Shown: positions 17,737 to 25,457 of the stretch, in pieces | Layout of the letters: every line of letters begins with the position of its first letter | Position numbering within the stretch: position 1 is the first letter of the stretch | Assembly: GCF_014268445.2 (NCBI RefSeq) | Contig: NZ_CP077089.1 | Coordinates: forward strand, 3,155,501-3,219,500 | Origin: Pseudomonas tensinigenes | Lineage (GTDB): Bacteria > Pseudomonadota > Gammaproteobacteria > Pseudomonadales > Pseudomonadaceae | Direction: 5' to 3' | DNA length: 64,000 bases | Notes under the pieces: generated by a model | Told to the model about the DNA's origin: nothing | The model's database searches: none | The model's input: only the letters and a program-made list of their open reading frames with translations | Made by a program: the position numbers and the translations under genes

Positions 17737-17796
17737 CACTTATGCAATGGGTTGTCCGGGCGCGCCGATTGGTATTAAAGACTCATTCCTGGGTAT
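17737..17796 (-). promoter_or_regulatory. Shared-architecture promoter, copy 2 (repeat protein)
   Basis: On the minus strand: site 1 ATACCCAGGAAT (17796-17785), site 2 ATACCAATCGGC 21 bp on (17775-17764), an AACCC block, and GCATAAGTG at +51 (17745-17737). This copy is the least regular: both palindromes lack one half and there is one extra base before the last block. Confidence 0.6.
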
Positions 17797-18093
17797 ATCT
17801 GCCGTTTACCGATAAAGGACGTTTATTCAACGACGTTTCAGTCGTGGCGGGCCGTCGTGGCAACCACAACAGTGAATACGTTTTAACCGGCAGGTTGGCA
17901 CTTATACATTGGTATGGCTCACCGTTGCCGCAACGTCGGTGGCACTCACGCAATACGGTTCTTTCCCTATACCCGCGTATGGTTTTTGGCGCCGTGGTCG
18001 CCATGCACACTCCTTCTCAAGGAGCGCTGTATCGCTCTCGCCAACAGGGCATTCGCCCAAAAGGGTTTTTGAATCAGTAACAGGAGCGCGACC
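17797..18093 (+). promoter_or_regulatory. Upstream region of the metallo-hydrolase gene with further motif-like sites
   Basis: This 297-bp stretch has no convincing gene. It holds ATACATTGGTAT (17904-17915) and ATACCCGCGTAT (17969-17980), each one base away from ATACC-N2-GGTAT. Neither has the 21/41/50-bp partners on the plus strand. The first, read on the minus strand, continues into GTATAAGTG, like the +50 block of the island promoters. These may be operator sites of the same regulator. Confidence 0.4.
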
Positions 18094-19062
18094 ATGTCAA
18101 CGTATCTGAACCACTCTGCGGCGTATCAGCAAGACTTTGCACCGCAAACTTCCTCCGGCCAGACCATCACGTCGACCTTCGGCGGCGTGCAGGAACTGGT
18201 TCCTTCGCGTTACGCGCTGCGGGTCGGCGACATTGATGTGGTCGTGATCAGCGATGGCGTGCTGCCTCTGCCGACATCGACCATGTCTACCAACGCCGAC
18301 CCGGCCGCGCGCGCCGCCTGGTTCAAGGACATGTATCTGGGGCCGGATGCATTTGACTGGGCCTTGAACGTGCTGGTGATTCGCAGCGGCGAACAGATCA
18401 TTCTTGTCGATGCCGGGCTGGGCGGGCAGTTTCCCGGTTTCCCGCGTGCCGGGCAATTGCCCAAGCGCCTGCAAGCCGCTGGCATTGATCTTGGCGCGGT
18501 GACGGACATAGTGATCACCCACATGCACATGGACCACGTCGGCGGATTGCTGGTCGACGAAGTGAAGAACCAGCTGCGTCCGGACGTACGCGTGCATGTT
18601 TCGGCAATCGAGGTGGCGTTCTGGGAAACGCCGGATTTCACCCAGACCGTCATGCCGACACCCGTGCCGGATGTACTGCGCGCGACCGCCAATCAGTTTA
18701 TCGAGGCTTACCGCGGTAACGTCCGTACATTTGATGACGAATATCAGGTGGCGCCCGGTGTGGTGGTGAAACTCACCGGTGGTCATACACCGGGACATAG
18801 CGTCGTTTACGTGAACTCCGGCGGGGAGCGCCTGACCTTTGCCGGCGATGCATTGTTTCCGGTGGCGTTCGAACATCCTGACTGGCACAACGGCTTTGAG
18901 CACGATCCCGACGAGTCGGTCCGCGTCCGGGTTCGCCTGATGCGGGAGGCGGCGGCAAGCGGCGAATGGTTCGTCGCCACCCACTTGCCGTTCCCTTCGG
19001 TCGGTCGCGTGGCCGTCGACGGTGAGGCGTTCCGCTGGATTGCGGCGTTCTGGGATTACTGA
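18094..19062 (+). CDS. MBL-fold metallo-hydrolase
   Basis: A 322-residue metallo-beta-lactamase-fold protein. The zinc motif HMHMDHVGG (HxHxDH), later His in TGGHTPGHS, Asp in TFAGDALFP and His in VATHLPFPS supply all the usual metal ligands, so a binuclear hydrolase is expected. The domain is of the lactonase/N-acyl-homoserine-lactone-hydrolase-like or glyoxalase II-like type; the substrate is unknown. ATG at 18094 has AGGAG nine bases upstream. No signal peptide is seen. It sits in the signalling island and has several motif-like sites upstream. Confidence 0.88.
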   Translation: MSTYLNHSAAYQQDFAPQTSSGQTITSTFGGVQELVPSRYALRVGDIDVVVISDGVLPLPTSTMSTNADPAARAAWFKDMYLGPDAFDWALNVLVIRSGEQIILVDAGLGGQFPGFPRAGQLPKRLQAAGIDLGAVTDIVITHMHMDHVGGLLVDEVKNQLRPDVRVHVSAIEVAFWETPDFTQTVMPTPVPDVLRATANQFIEAYRGNVRTFDDEYQVAPGVVVKLTGGHTPGHSVVYVNSGGERLTFAGDALFPVAFEHPDWHNGFEHDPDESVRVRVRLMREAAASGEWFVATHLPFPSVGRVAVDGEAFRWIAAFWDY

Positions 19063-19101
19063 TGAGCCAACCGGGTAACGGTAAGGCTCTGTAGACACTG
19101 T

Positions 19102-19168
19102 GGCACGCTGCGATCGTTGATCTTGTTTCAAATGACAAGATCCAAAGATCGCAGCGTGCCGTTTTTTT
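19102..19168 (+). terminator. Long hairpin terminator after the metallo-hydrolase gene
   Basis: GGCACGCTGCGATC (19102-19115) pairs with GATCGCAGCGTGCC (19147-19160). An inner stem GATCTTGT/ACAAGATC extends it, and TTTTTTTT follows after a G. The arm resembles one end of a Pseudomonas REP element recruited as a terminator. Confidence 0.85.
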
Positions 19169-19278
19169 TGCAGGATTAAACATTCAATGGTCGCGACTAA
19201 ACCCTGAGAGCTTGCCAGCGAACCAACATCGACGCTGGCTGAGGCGACGCCAACGCAAGCAGGCTGGCAGTTTCGCCA

Positions 19279-19653
19279 TCAACGCCCGCGCTTCAACGCC
19301 CGCTCAATACAGGCCAAAAGCGCCTGAGTGTCGAATGGTTTGGAAAAGTAACCTTCCGGTTTCCTGACCCTGGCACTGAACTGCGGGGGCAGGCCAGGCT
19401 TTCCCGTGATGAACAGGGTCGGAATATGAGCATTCTTCGCCGCCAGTGCCTCGTACAGTTCGACTCCGCACATGCCGGGCATCTGGATGTCGGAAATCAG
19501 GCAATCGGTGTGCTCGCAGTCACCCGCATCAAGAAACGCCAATGCACTGCTGTAAGTCTTTACGGTATAGCCGTATGCGCGCAATAGACTGTCCAGAGAA
19601 ACAAGCATACGTTCATCGTCATCGACGACTGCAATTACTGCGGATTTGAACAT
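19279..19653 (-). CDS. Single-domain response regulator (receiver only), paralogue
   Basis: A 124-residue lone receiver domain with D11-D13, phospho-acceptor D55 (CLISDIQMPG), Thr in TLFITGKPG and Lys in YFSKPFD. It is closely similar to the receiver at 15543-15917. The start is ATG at 19653, with AAGG seven bases upstream; an ATG at 19686 would overlap the Dps-like gene by 8 bp. It follows the Dps-like gene with a 25-bp gap and is therefore probably co-transcribed with it from the shared-class promoter near 20.3 kb. Confidence 0.88.
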   Translation of the reverse strand: MFKSAVIAVVDDDERMLVSLDSLLRAYGYTVKTYSSALAFLDAGDCEHTDCLISDIQMPGMCGVELYEALAAKNAHIPTLFITGKPGLPPQFSARVRKPEGYFSKPFDTQALLACIERALKRGR

Positions 19654-19678
19654 GGCAGACCTTGCGTCTTTACCCTGG

Positions 19679-20200
19679 TTATTCATGGGGCAAGTTGTTC
19701 TTGATCAGGGAAAGAAACTGCGCGTTGCGCCGAGTGCATTCTTCGAAGAGCCTTTTACTGGCAGGGTCTTTATTGGCGATCGCACACTCGCGAAACTCGC
19801 GCAGCATTGCGTCCGCGACCTGTAGCCGGCGCACACCTCGACAGATGTCGGCCAGGCAGTCGGCGAAACACTGGGTCTCGGTGGCCCCGCTCAGGCTGTA
19901 AAGCCCCTCGGCTTGCGTGTAACCACCCAGGTCAGCGATACCGGTGACGAGGAACCGGGTGTAGTTGGCATTGGCGCGAGCGAGTCTGCAAAACATTTGC
20001 TGGACTGGCCGGAAACTGACGTTATGCAGTTTTTTCTCAATGCATTCGAGCTGCGCCTGAATGCTCACCGTTGTGCGCAGTGTCTGCGTAAGGGCGTCGA
20101 TAACATCAATACGCGCGGCGGTGGACAAGGATATATGCGCGCCATAACGGCTGATGCGCAGCGGATGACTGATCCGGTATAGCGTTTGCGGTGCGTTCAT
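19679..20200 (-). CDS. Divergent Dps/ferritin-like protein
   Basis: A 173-residue, mostly helical protein. The region from about residue 35 to 100 can be laid on Dps: a first helix with LxxTVSIQAQL, then LHNVSFRPVQQMFCRLARANANYTRFL and ADLGG in place of the Dps HWNVKGPxFxxLHxxF...AERxxALGG. The two ferroxidase His and the downstream Asp/Glu pair of Dps appear replaced, so iron oxidation is doubtful. It might be a structural or sensory relative. A shared-class promoter lies 94 bp upstream, and the receiver gene follows. The fold assignment is by eye. Confidence 0.5.
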   Translation of the reverse strand: MNAPQTLYRISHPLRISRYGAHISLSTAARIDVIDALTQTLRTTVSIQAQLECIEKKLHNVSFRPVQQMFCRLARANANYTRFLVTGIADLGGYTQAEGLYSLSGATETQCFADCLADICRGVRRLQVADAMLREFRECAIANKDPASKRLFEECTRRNAQFLSLIKNNLPHE

Positions 20201-20285
20201 GACAACCGTCTCAGGCTGGCGCGTCAGCGCGGTAAGTGACTTGTTGGTGCGTGGTAAACAGCTTAAGGCGACGTGTTGCCGTTAA

Positions 20286-20350
20286 CACTTCTACCTTGAG
20301 ACGGCGGGCTAGCACGTGGGGTCAGGCGCCTCATACCGGGGTATGAGGCG
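20286..20350 (-). promoter_or_regulatory. Shared-architecture promoter, copy 3 (Dps-like unit)
   Basis: On the minus strand: site 1 ATACCCCGGTAT (20344-20333) is the centre of a perfect 24-bp palindrome (20327-20350, 11-bp arms CGCCTCATACC). A degenerate ACCCC half-site lies 21 bp on, and GTAGAAGTG lies at +50 (20294-20286). The block GTAGAAGTGTT is identical to that of the oxidoreductase promoter. Confidence 0.72.
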
Positions 20351-20355
20351 TGGCG

Positions 20356-21048
20356 TCAGTCGGTTGCATATTGCGATTGCAACAACGGACTCCATTGTTC
20401 CTGATTGTCCGGGCGCCGGTAGTAAACCACCATGCGCCGGGCGACCTGCATGGCCACATCACGACCGTTATCGGCCTCGACCAGCGCCAGCGCCAGGTCG
20501 ATTCCGGCACTGACACCAGCGGAAGTCCACACCGGAGCCTGCTCGACGAAAATCGCTTCGCGGTCAAGTTCGACCCGCGGAAACATCTGCTCGAACAGGT
20601 CTGCCATCAGCCAATGCGTCGCGACTCGCAAGCCGTCGAGCAAGCCGGCGCGAGCCAGAAAAAAGGCGCCGCTGCACACGGAGGTGGTACGCCAGGCCTT
20701 GCCGAAGGCGACACGCAGCCAGTCCACCAGTGGCGCGCTGTCCATCAGTGCCTGGCGAATGTGCGGCGAGCCGGGAACGATCAGTGTATTGATCGGCTCA
20801 TCAAGCAGATCGTCCAGACGCAAGGTCTGGACGACAAGACCTTCACCCGTGCGGACCGGGCCACCGTGCAGGCTGGCCGTGTGCAGCACATATCCGGGTA
20901 ATCCGAGGTCGGCCAGGCAGCGGGTCGCCGCCCAGAAAACCGTCTGGGCACCGGTCAGGTCCAGCAGGCCCATTTGCCCATAGGCAACAAAAATGATGGT
21001 GCGAGGATCGGCGCATTTTGCGCGGTGAGCGTTTTCTGGATTAGGCAC
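20356..21048 (-). CDS. DJ-1/PfpI domain protein without DNA-binding domain
   Basis: A 230-residue protein that matches the sensor half of the GlxA-type regulator at 16075-17094 (VAYGQMGLLDLTGAQTVFWA; nucleophile-elbow Cys in TSVCSGAFFLA; TSAGVSAGIDLALALVEADNGRDVA). It stops just where the AraC domain of the paralogue begins; no HTH is found in any frame behind it. It may be an enzyme (isocyanide hydratase-like) or a ligand-binding accessory. It starts 43 bp after the histidine kinase gene and so is likely the second gene of that unit. Confidence 0.82.
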   Translation of the reverse strand: MPNPENAHRAKCADPRTIIFVAYGQMGLLDLTGAQTVFWAATRCLADLGLPGYVLHTASLHGGPVRTGEGLVVQTLRLDDLLDEPINTLIVPGSPHIRQALMDSAPLVDWLRVAFGKAWRTTSVCSGAFFLARAGLLDGLRVATHWLMADLFEQMFPRVELDREAIFVEQAPVWTSAGVSAGIDLALALVEADNGRDVAMQVARRMVVYYRRPDNQEQWSPLLQSQYATD

Positions 21049-21090
21049 TGCCGAAGCTCCTTAACGCCGCATGGCGAGGGTGGATAACAT

Positions 21091-22545
21091 TCATTTTTCG
21101 AGCCTGAGCGAGTTCAGCGCAATCGCAAACATGAACTGCGTGCCGAGCCCCTCGTTACTGTTGACCCAGATGCGACCACCGTGAAATTCAATGATCGAAC
21201 GGCAGATCGACAGGCCCATGCCCAGCCCGGTGGGTTTGGTGGTGAAGAACGGATCGAACAGTGAAGGCAGAATGTCCTCGGCAATACCGATACCGGAGTC
21301 GGCGATTTCGAGCACGGCTTCGTCTTGTTGTACCGAAGTGTGAATGCGGAGCACGCGCGCCCGGTCATGAACATTGGCCATGGCCTGGCAGGCATTGATG
21401 ATCAGATTGATGATGACTTGCTGCAGTTGCACCCGGTCTCCTTTTATCAACGCGTCCGGGGCGCCGAGCTGCGCGTGCGTGCGGACGTCGTGCAGCGCAA
21501 TGTCGTGCTGCATGAGCGTCAAGGCATCGGTGACGATGTCGTCGAAGATTTCGACTTTGCGCTGCACTTCGCTCTGGCGCGACAGCGCCCTGATACAAGT
21601 GATGACATCGGACACTCGGGCGGAGTTTTGTATGACCCGGTCCAGGGATCGTCGCGCTTCTTCCAGGTTGGGCACGGGGCGATTGATCCAGCGTTTGCAG
21701 GATTCGCCACTGGTGATGACTGCTGCCAGCGGCTGGTTGATTTCATGGGCAATGGAGGCGGCCAGTTCGCCCATTGAAGTCAACCGCGTGACGTGGGCGA
21801 GGGTTGCCTGAGAATGAAACAGCGCTTCTTCGGCCTGTCTGGACTGTGTGACATCCATCAACGCGCCGGCGTACTCGGTCCGTGTGCCGTGCTTGAACAG
21901 CGGGCTGGCGATCATTTGTACATATTTGGTCCGGCCATCCGGCATGACCAGTCGATGTTCGACTTCGATCAGGCTTTTCTGACGCCTGGCCTGTTCCACG
22001 ACACTGTCGACAATGGGCAGATCATCGGGATGCGTCCGCGCCTGAATCAGCGCCAGCGTGGGCACGACGTGCGGCGGGTACTCGAAAATCCGTGAAGACT
22101 CTTGCGACCACGTTACCGTCACTTCGTCATGGATGATGAAACCGACGCTTCCGGTATGACTGAGTTGTTGCGCGCCCAGAAAGAACGCCTCTTTGCGCTT
22201 AAGCGTTTCGGTTGCACGCTTGCTGCGCAGGGCCAGCAAACTGATGGTGGTCAGCGCAATCAGACAACGGATGAAGGCGGCGATCAGCTTGTAATCACGA
22301 TAGCCTTCGTCAGCGATGAAACTGGCGGTGAGGATCGTTACGCAACCGAGGGCAACGGCGAGAAAGACCGGCACCGAGAAGATGCTCGCCGACATGAAAA
22401 CCAGGGTGATGTAGAACAACGTCGGTGCGACGTCCAGTTCCAGATACGCGTTGGTAATGAAGATCATGCTGCCGACGGCGATGGCCGCCAGCCAGGCGAG
22501 GGCGTCTGAACAAAAAAACTGTGCGCGACGTTTGATGATAGACAT
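21091..22545 (-). CDS. Membrane sensor histidine kinase with PAS domain (kinase 1)
   Basis: A 484-residue hybrid-free histidine kinase. About four hydrophobic segments lie in residues 12-105, then a PAS domain (about 125-245), a HisKA dimerisation helix with phospho-accepting His in SIAHEINQPLAA, and a HATPase domain with N-box INLIINACQAM, G-box ADSGIGIA, LFDPFFTTK and GLGMGLSI. It is paralogous to the kinase at 23587-25074 along its whole length. A shared-class promoter 188 bp upstream suggests that this kinase is itself a target of the island regulator. The DJ-1 protein gene follows. Confidence 0.92.
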   Translation of the reverse strand: MSIIKRRAQFFCSDALAWLAAIAVGSMIFITNAYLELDVAPTLFYITLVFMSASIFSVPVFLAVALGCVTILTASFIADEGYRDYKLIAAFIRCLIALTTISLLALRSKRATETLKRKEAFFLGAQQLSHTGSVGFIIHDEVTVTWSQESSRIFEYPPHVVPTLALIQARTHPDDLPIVDSVVEQARRQKSLIEVEHRLVMPDGRTKYVQMIASPLFKHGTRTEYAGALMDVTQSRQAEEALFHSQATLAHVTRLTSMGELAASIAHEINQPLAAVITSGESCKRWINRPVPNLEEARRSLDRVIQNSARVSDVITCIRALSRQSEVQRKVEIFDDIVTDALTLMQHDIALHDVRTHAQLGAPDALIKGDRVQLQQVIINLIINACQAMANVHDRARVLRIHTSVQQDEAVLEIADSGIGIAEDILPSLFDPFFTTKPTGLGMGLSICRSIIEFHGGRIWVNSNEGLGTQFMFAIALNSLRLEK

Positions 22546-22724
22546 TTTTTATTCCGGGTTTTTGCTATCGGACGGCACGCGCAAGATCATCGCTGATGCC
22601 GGGCAAACTCTTTGACAGACGAAAAATGACGAGGGAAGAAAGGTGTTTTCGATGACGGGTTGCTGGCCGCCCCAACCACGGGTTTGCCATGAAAAAAGAT
22701 GGTATTGCAACGGCCTGGGCAGGG

Positions 22725-22783
22725 CACCGCTACATTGGGTCATTGCCGCCATGACTAGGTATGACGCGGATATACCCAGGTAT
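22725..22783 (-). promoter_or_regulatory. Shared-architecture promoter, copy 4 (kinase 1 unit)
   Basis: On the minus strand: site 1 ATACCTGGGTAT (22783-22772), site 2 ATACCTAGTCAT 21 bp on (22762-22751), TGACCC at +41, and GTAGCGGTG at +50 (22733-22725). Identity with copy 1 extends through CATGGCGGC and TGACCC, a run that coding constraint cannot explain. Confidence 0.75.
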
Positions 22784-22908
22784 TAATGGCAGGGCGCCAG
22801 ACGGCGCAGGGGATGACGCAAAGGGCTGTCGCGCAGAATTTTCAGCGCCTTTTGACGCGCTGTCAGTGAGAAGCACGATGTGGGGAACACACCGTGCGGG
22901 TTGTGCGA

Positions 22909-23559
22909 TCAGCGGTTTGCCGGCTGGGCGGCAATGGCCTCGGACATGCGCACCAGATCGGCAAAGGAGCGCGCACCCATCTTGCGCATGGCCTGGCCGC
23001 GGTGAATTTTCACGGTGATTTCACTGAGGCCGATTTCCCCGGCGATCTGCTTGTTCATCAAGCCAGAGGCCGCCAGCGCCATGACCGTCTGCTCGCGAGC
23101 CGTCAGCGTAGCGTGACGTGCCCGTAATTCATCGGCGTGTCGGCCCGACTCACGACGCTGTTTGTCCCGGGTGTGAGCGGCGCACACGGCATCGATCAAG
23201 TCTTGCTCGCGAAACGGCTTGGTCAGGAAGTCCACTGCACCGGCTTTCATGGCGCGCACCGTCATGGCGATATCCCCGTGCCCGGTGATGAACACAATCG
23301 GCACGCTGATGCCGGCGATCGCCAGTTCGTTCTGAAAGTCCAGACCGCTGCTGCCTTGCAGGCGCACATCAAGAACCAGGCAACTGACGGTATCCGGGCG
23401 CTGATGGTGCATGAACTGGGCGACCGATCCGAACAACTCGACCTGCAGACCGATGGAGCGCAGCAGGCTGCCGAGGGATTCGCGCAGGGCTTGATCGTCG
23501 TCGACAATGTAGACCACGGGGTCGCCTGGATTTTTGTTCGGCACGGGATGATGGTTCAT
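22909..23559 (-). CDS. FixJ-type response regulator
   Basis: A 216-residue two-domain regulator: receiver (VDDDQ near 20-23, phospho-acceptor D64 in CLVLDVRLQG, Thr in IVFITGHGD, Lys in FLTKPFREQ) and LuxR-type helix-turn-helix (LTAREQTVMALAASGLMNKQIAGEIGLSEITVKIHRGQAMRKM in two parts). FixJ, StyR and TodT belong to this group and act as dimers on palindromes, often in tandem upstream of -35. It lies 27 bp after the kinase 2 gene, so the pair forms an operon. I propose it as the factor that binds the ATACC-N2-GGTAT sites of this island. Confidence 0.92.
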   Translation of the reverse strand: MNHHPVPNKNPGDPVVYIVDDDQALRESLGSLLRSIGLQVELFGSVAQFMHHQRPDTVSCLVLDVRLQGSSGLDFQNELAIAGISVPIVFITGHGDIAMTVRAMKAGAVDFLTKPFREQDLIDAVCAAHTRDKQRRESGRHADELRARHATLTAREQTVMALAASGLMNKQIAGEIGLSEITVKIHRGQAMRKMGARSFADLVRMSEAIAAQPANR

Positions 23560-23586
23560 TGCTTTTTCCCAAAAGGTTTGACTGTG

Positions 23587-25074
23587 TCAGATCGCCGAGG
23601 CGTAACCGGGGTCGTTAACGGCCAACAGCGGCAACGCAAACATGAATGAGCTACCCTGACCGACCGTGCTGCTCGCCCAGATTCGCCCCTGATGGGCGTC
23701 GAGTATCGAGCGGCAGATGCTCAAGCCCATCCCCAGACCGTGCTCCTTGGTCGTAAAGAACGGTGTGAACAACTGTTCCAGTAAAGTGGCGCAGATACCC
23801 GGGCCTTGATCGGCCACTTCCAGCAGCGCCTCGCGGTCACTCACCGAGGTGCGCAGCAACAGCGTCCGAGGCGCGGCGTTCACCGTGCTCATCGCCTGGC
23901 AGGCGTTGATGATCAGGTTGATGATCACCTGCTGTAATTGCACGCGGTCGGCGCTGATCTGACCGTCGAAAACCGTCAGCTCGATTTTAGCGCTGATCCC
24001 GTGATCGGCCAGTTCATGCCTGACCAAAGGCAGGGTCTCGTTGACAATGTCGTTAAGTGACTCGGTGCGCCGCAGCGGAGCGGATTTTTGTGACAGCGCC
24101 CTGACCCGGGCCGTGATCTCGCTGCCCCGATCGGCGCTGGCGATGATCCGCTCCAGCGCCTGGCGCGCTTCCGGCAGATCGGGTTGCGGGCGGCTGAGCC
24201 AGTTGCGGCAAGCTTCACCACTGCTGGTAATCGCTGCCAGTGGTTGATTGACTTCGTGGGCGATGGACGCCGCCAATTCGCCCAGAGCGGTCACTCGGCT
24301 GACATGTGCGAGTTGCATCTGTGCCTGGCTCAGCGCGGCCTCAGCGTGTTCGATGGCGGTCACGTCCATCAGCGCCCCAAGGTATTCGAAGCGATCAGGG
24401 CGGGTGCAGAGCGGCGTCGCGATCATGTGCAAATGCCTGACGCGCCCATCCGGCATCAACAAGCGATACCTGACTTCGATCATTGCGTCATGGCACGACG
24501 CTTTCTGCAAAGCGTTCAGCACCAGCGGTACGTCCTCCGGGTGGGTGCGAGCGAGGATCATGTCCACGGTGGGCGGCGTGTCTGACGGATACTCGAAGAT
24601 CCTTGCCGACTGTTGCGACCAGCCGATGCGGGTGAGGTCTGCGCGAAAACCGAAGCAGCCGGTCTGGCTCAGGCGCTGTGCGCCGCTCATATAAACTTCT
24701 TTGTGGCGCAGGTGATCGGCCACCTGTTTGCCGCGCAAGGCCAGCAGCGCGATCGCTGCGAACACCGCCAGTTCGCGTAGCCAGTGTGCCGTCGATTCCC
24801 GCTGCTCGAATCCGCCCTGAAAGACAAACATCACCGTCAGCGCCAACATGCTCAGCAGTACCGTGTAGATCACCCCGACGATCGTCAGCAAGTTGGCGGT
24901 CAACAGCAGCAACGCAAGGTAAAGCGCAGTGGAGGCGAAATCGACATCGACTTGATTGGCGAGGAACATCCCGCCTGCCACCAGCACCGCCATAAACCCG
25001 ATCAACAGGTTTTCCAGCGGCTTGAGAGAGGCATCGAGCAGACGCGTCAGCCTTGGGTTCGAGTTAAACGGCAT
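23587..25074 (-). CDS. Membrane sensor histidine kinase with PAS domain (kinase 2)
   Basis: A 495-residue kinase with about four membrane segments (residues 25-115), PAS domain, HisKA with His in SIAHEVNQPLAA, and HATPase with INLIINACQAM, ADQGPGI, LFTPFFTTK and GLGMGLSI. The layout and many residues match kinase 1, so the two arose by duplication. Its gene is followed by the FixJ-type regulator gene after 27 bp. No shared-class promoter drives it in its own direction, so it may be the constitutive sensor of the system. A terminator-like hairpin in its leader could limit its expression. Confidence 0.92.
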   Translation of the reverse strand: MPFNSNPRLTRLLDASLKPLENLLIGFMAVLVAGGMFLANQVDVDFASTALYLALLLLTANLLTIVGVIYTVLLSMLALTVMFVFQGGFEQRESTAHWLRELAVFAAIALLALRGKQVADHLRHKEVYMSGAQRLSQTGCFGFRADLTRIGWSQQSARIFEYPSDTPPTVDMILARTHPEDVPLVLNALQKASCHDAMIEVRYRLLMPDGRVRHLHMIATPLCTRPDRFEYLGALMDVTAIEHAEAALSQAQMQLAHVSRVTALGELAASIAHEVNQPLAAITSSGEACRNWLSRPQPDLPEARQALERIIASADRGSEITARVRALSQKSAPLRRTESLNDIVNETLPLVRHELADHGISAKIELTVFDGQISADRVQLQQVIINLIINACQAMSTVNAAPRTLLLRTSVSDREALLEVADQGPGICATLLEQLFTPFFTTKEHGLGMGLSICRSILDAHQGRIWASSTVGQGSSFMFALPLLAVNDPGYASAI

Positions 25075-25229
25075 CTGACTGCAATTTCCTTTGGCGCAGA
25101 ATTCGCGCGGCGCGTATTTGCAGAGGGTATGGACGGATGTCGATCATGCGCGCTCTGGTTTGTTGTAGGGGGCGGGAGCAGAGAATCGGTTCAGTATCGT
25201 AGTTGGCCGGGCGCTGCATCGGCTAGGAC

Positions 25230-25261
25230 AAAAAACCCGGAAAAACCGCCATCCCGGGTTT
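25230..25261 (-). terminator. Terminator-like hairpin in the leader of kinase 2
   Basis: On the minus strand AAACCCGG (25261-25254) pairs with CCGGGTTT (25240-25233), and the stem runs into TTTTTT. No minus-strand gene lies before it within this region, so it would stop transcripts heading into the kinase 2 gene unless they start between 25230 and 25074. Confidence 0.45.
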
Positions 25262-25322
25262 CCCTGTTCTGCCTGCCATCATCTGCAAGTTGTTTATTTC
25301 ACGGGCTTTTTTTATCTGGTTC

Positions 25323-25381
25323 ATACAGAGGTATCAAAGCCTGCACCTAACGCATGATGGTGCTGTCCCGATGTACCACAG
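25323..25381 (+). promoter_or_regulatory. Shared-architecture promoter, copy 5 (LysR gene)
   Basis: On the plus strand: site 1 ATACAGAGGTAT (25323-25334), site 2 CACCTAACGCAT at +21 (25344-25355), TGTCCC at +41, and GTACCACAG at +50 (25373-25381). It is the only copy on the plus strand, and all spacings equal those of copies 1 and 4. It lies 85 bp before the LysR start. Confidence 0.65.
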
Positions 25382-25457
25382 ACGTCCGGCGAGCGCCGCC
25401 GTAACCTGAGCGTGCTCTCTGTCGATCTCAATGGCCGCATGCCGGGTGGTGAACTCC

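Noticed and set aside
17742..18080. 112-codon plus-strand frame upstream of the metallo-hydrolase
   Set aside because: It overlaps the operator-like sites, lacks a start signal and shows no family resemblance.
20327..20350. 24-bp palindrome after the DJ-1 gene, read as a terminator
   Set aside because: It has no T-run, and its core fits site 1 of the shared promoter with the exact 50-bp distance to GTAGAAGTG, so it is better seen as an operator.
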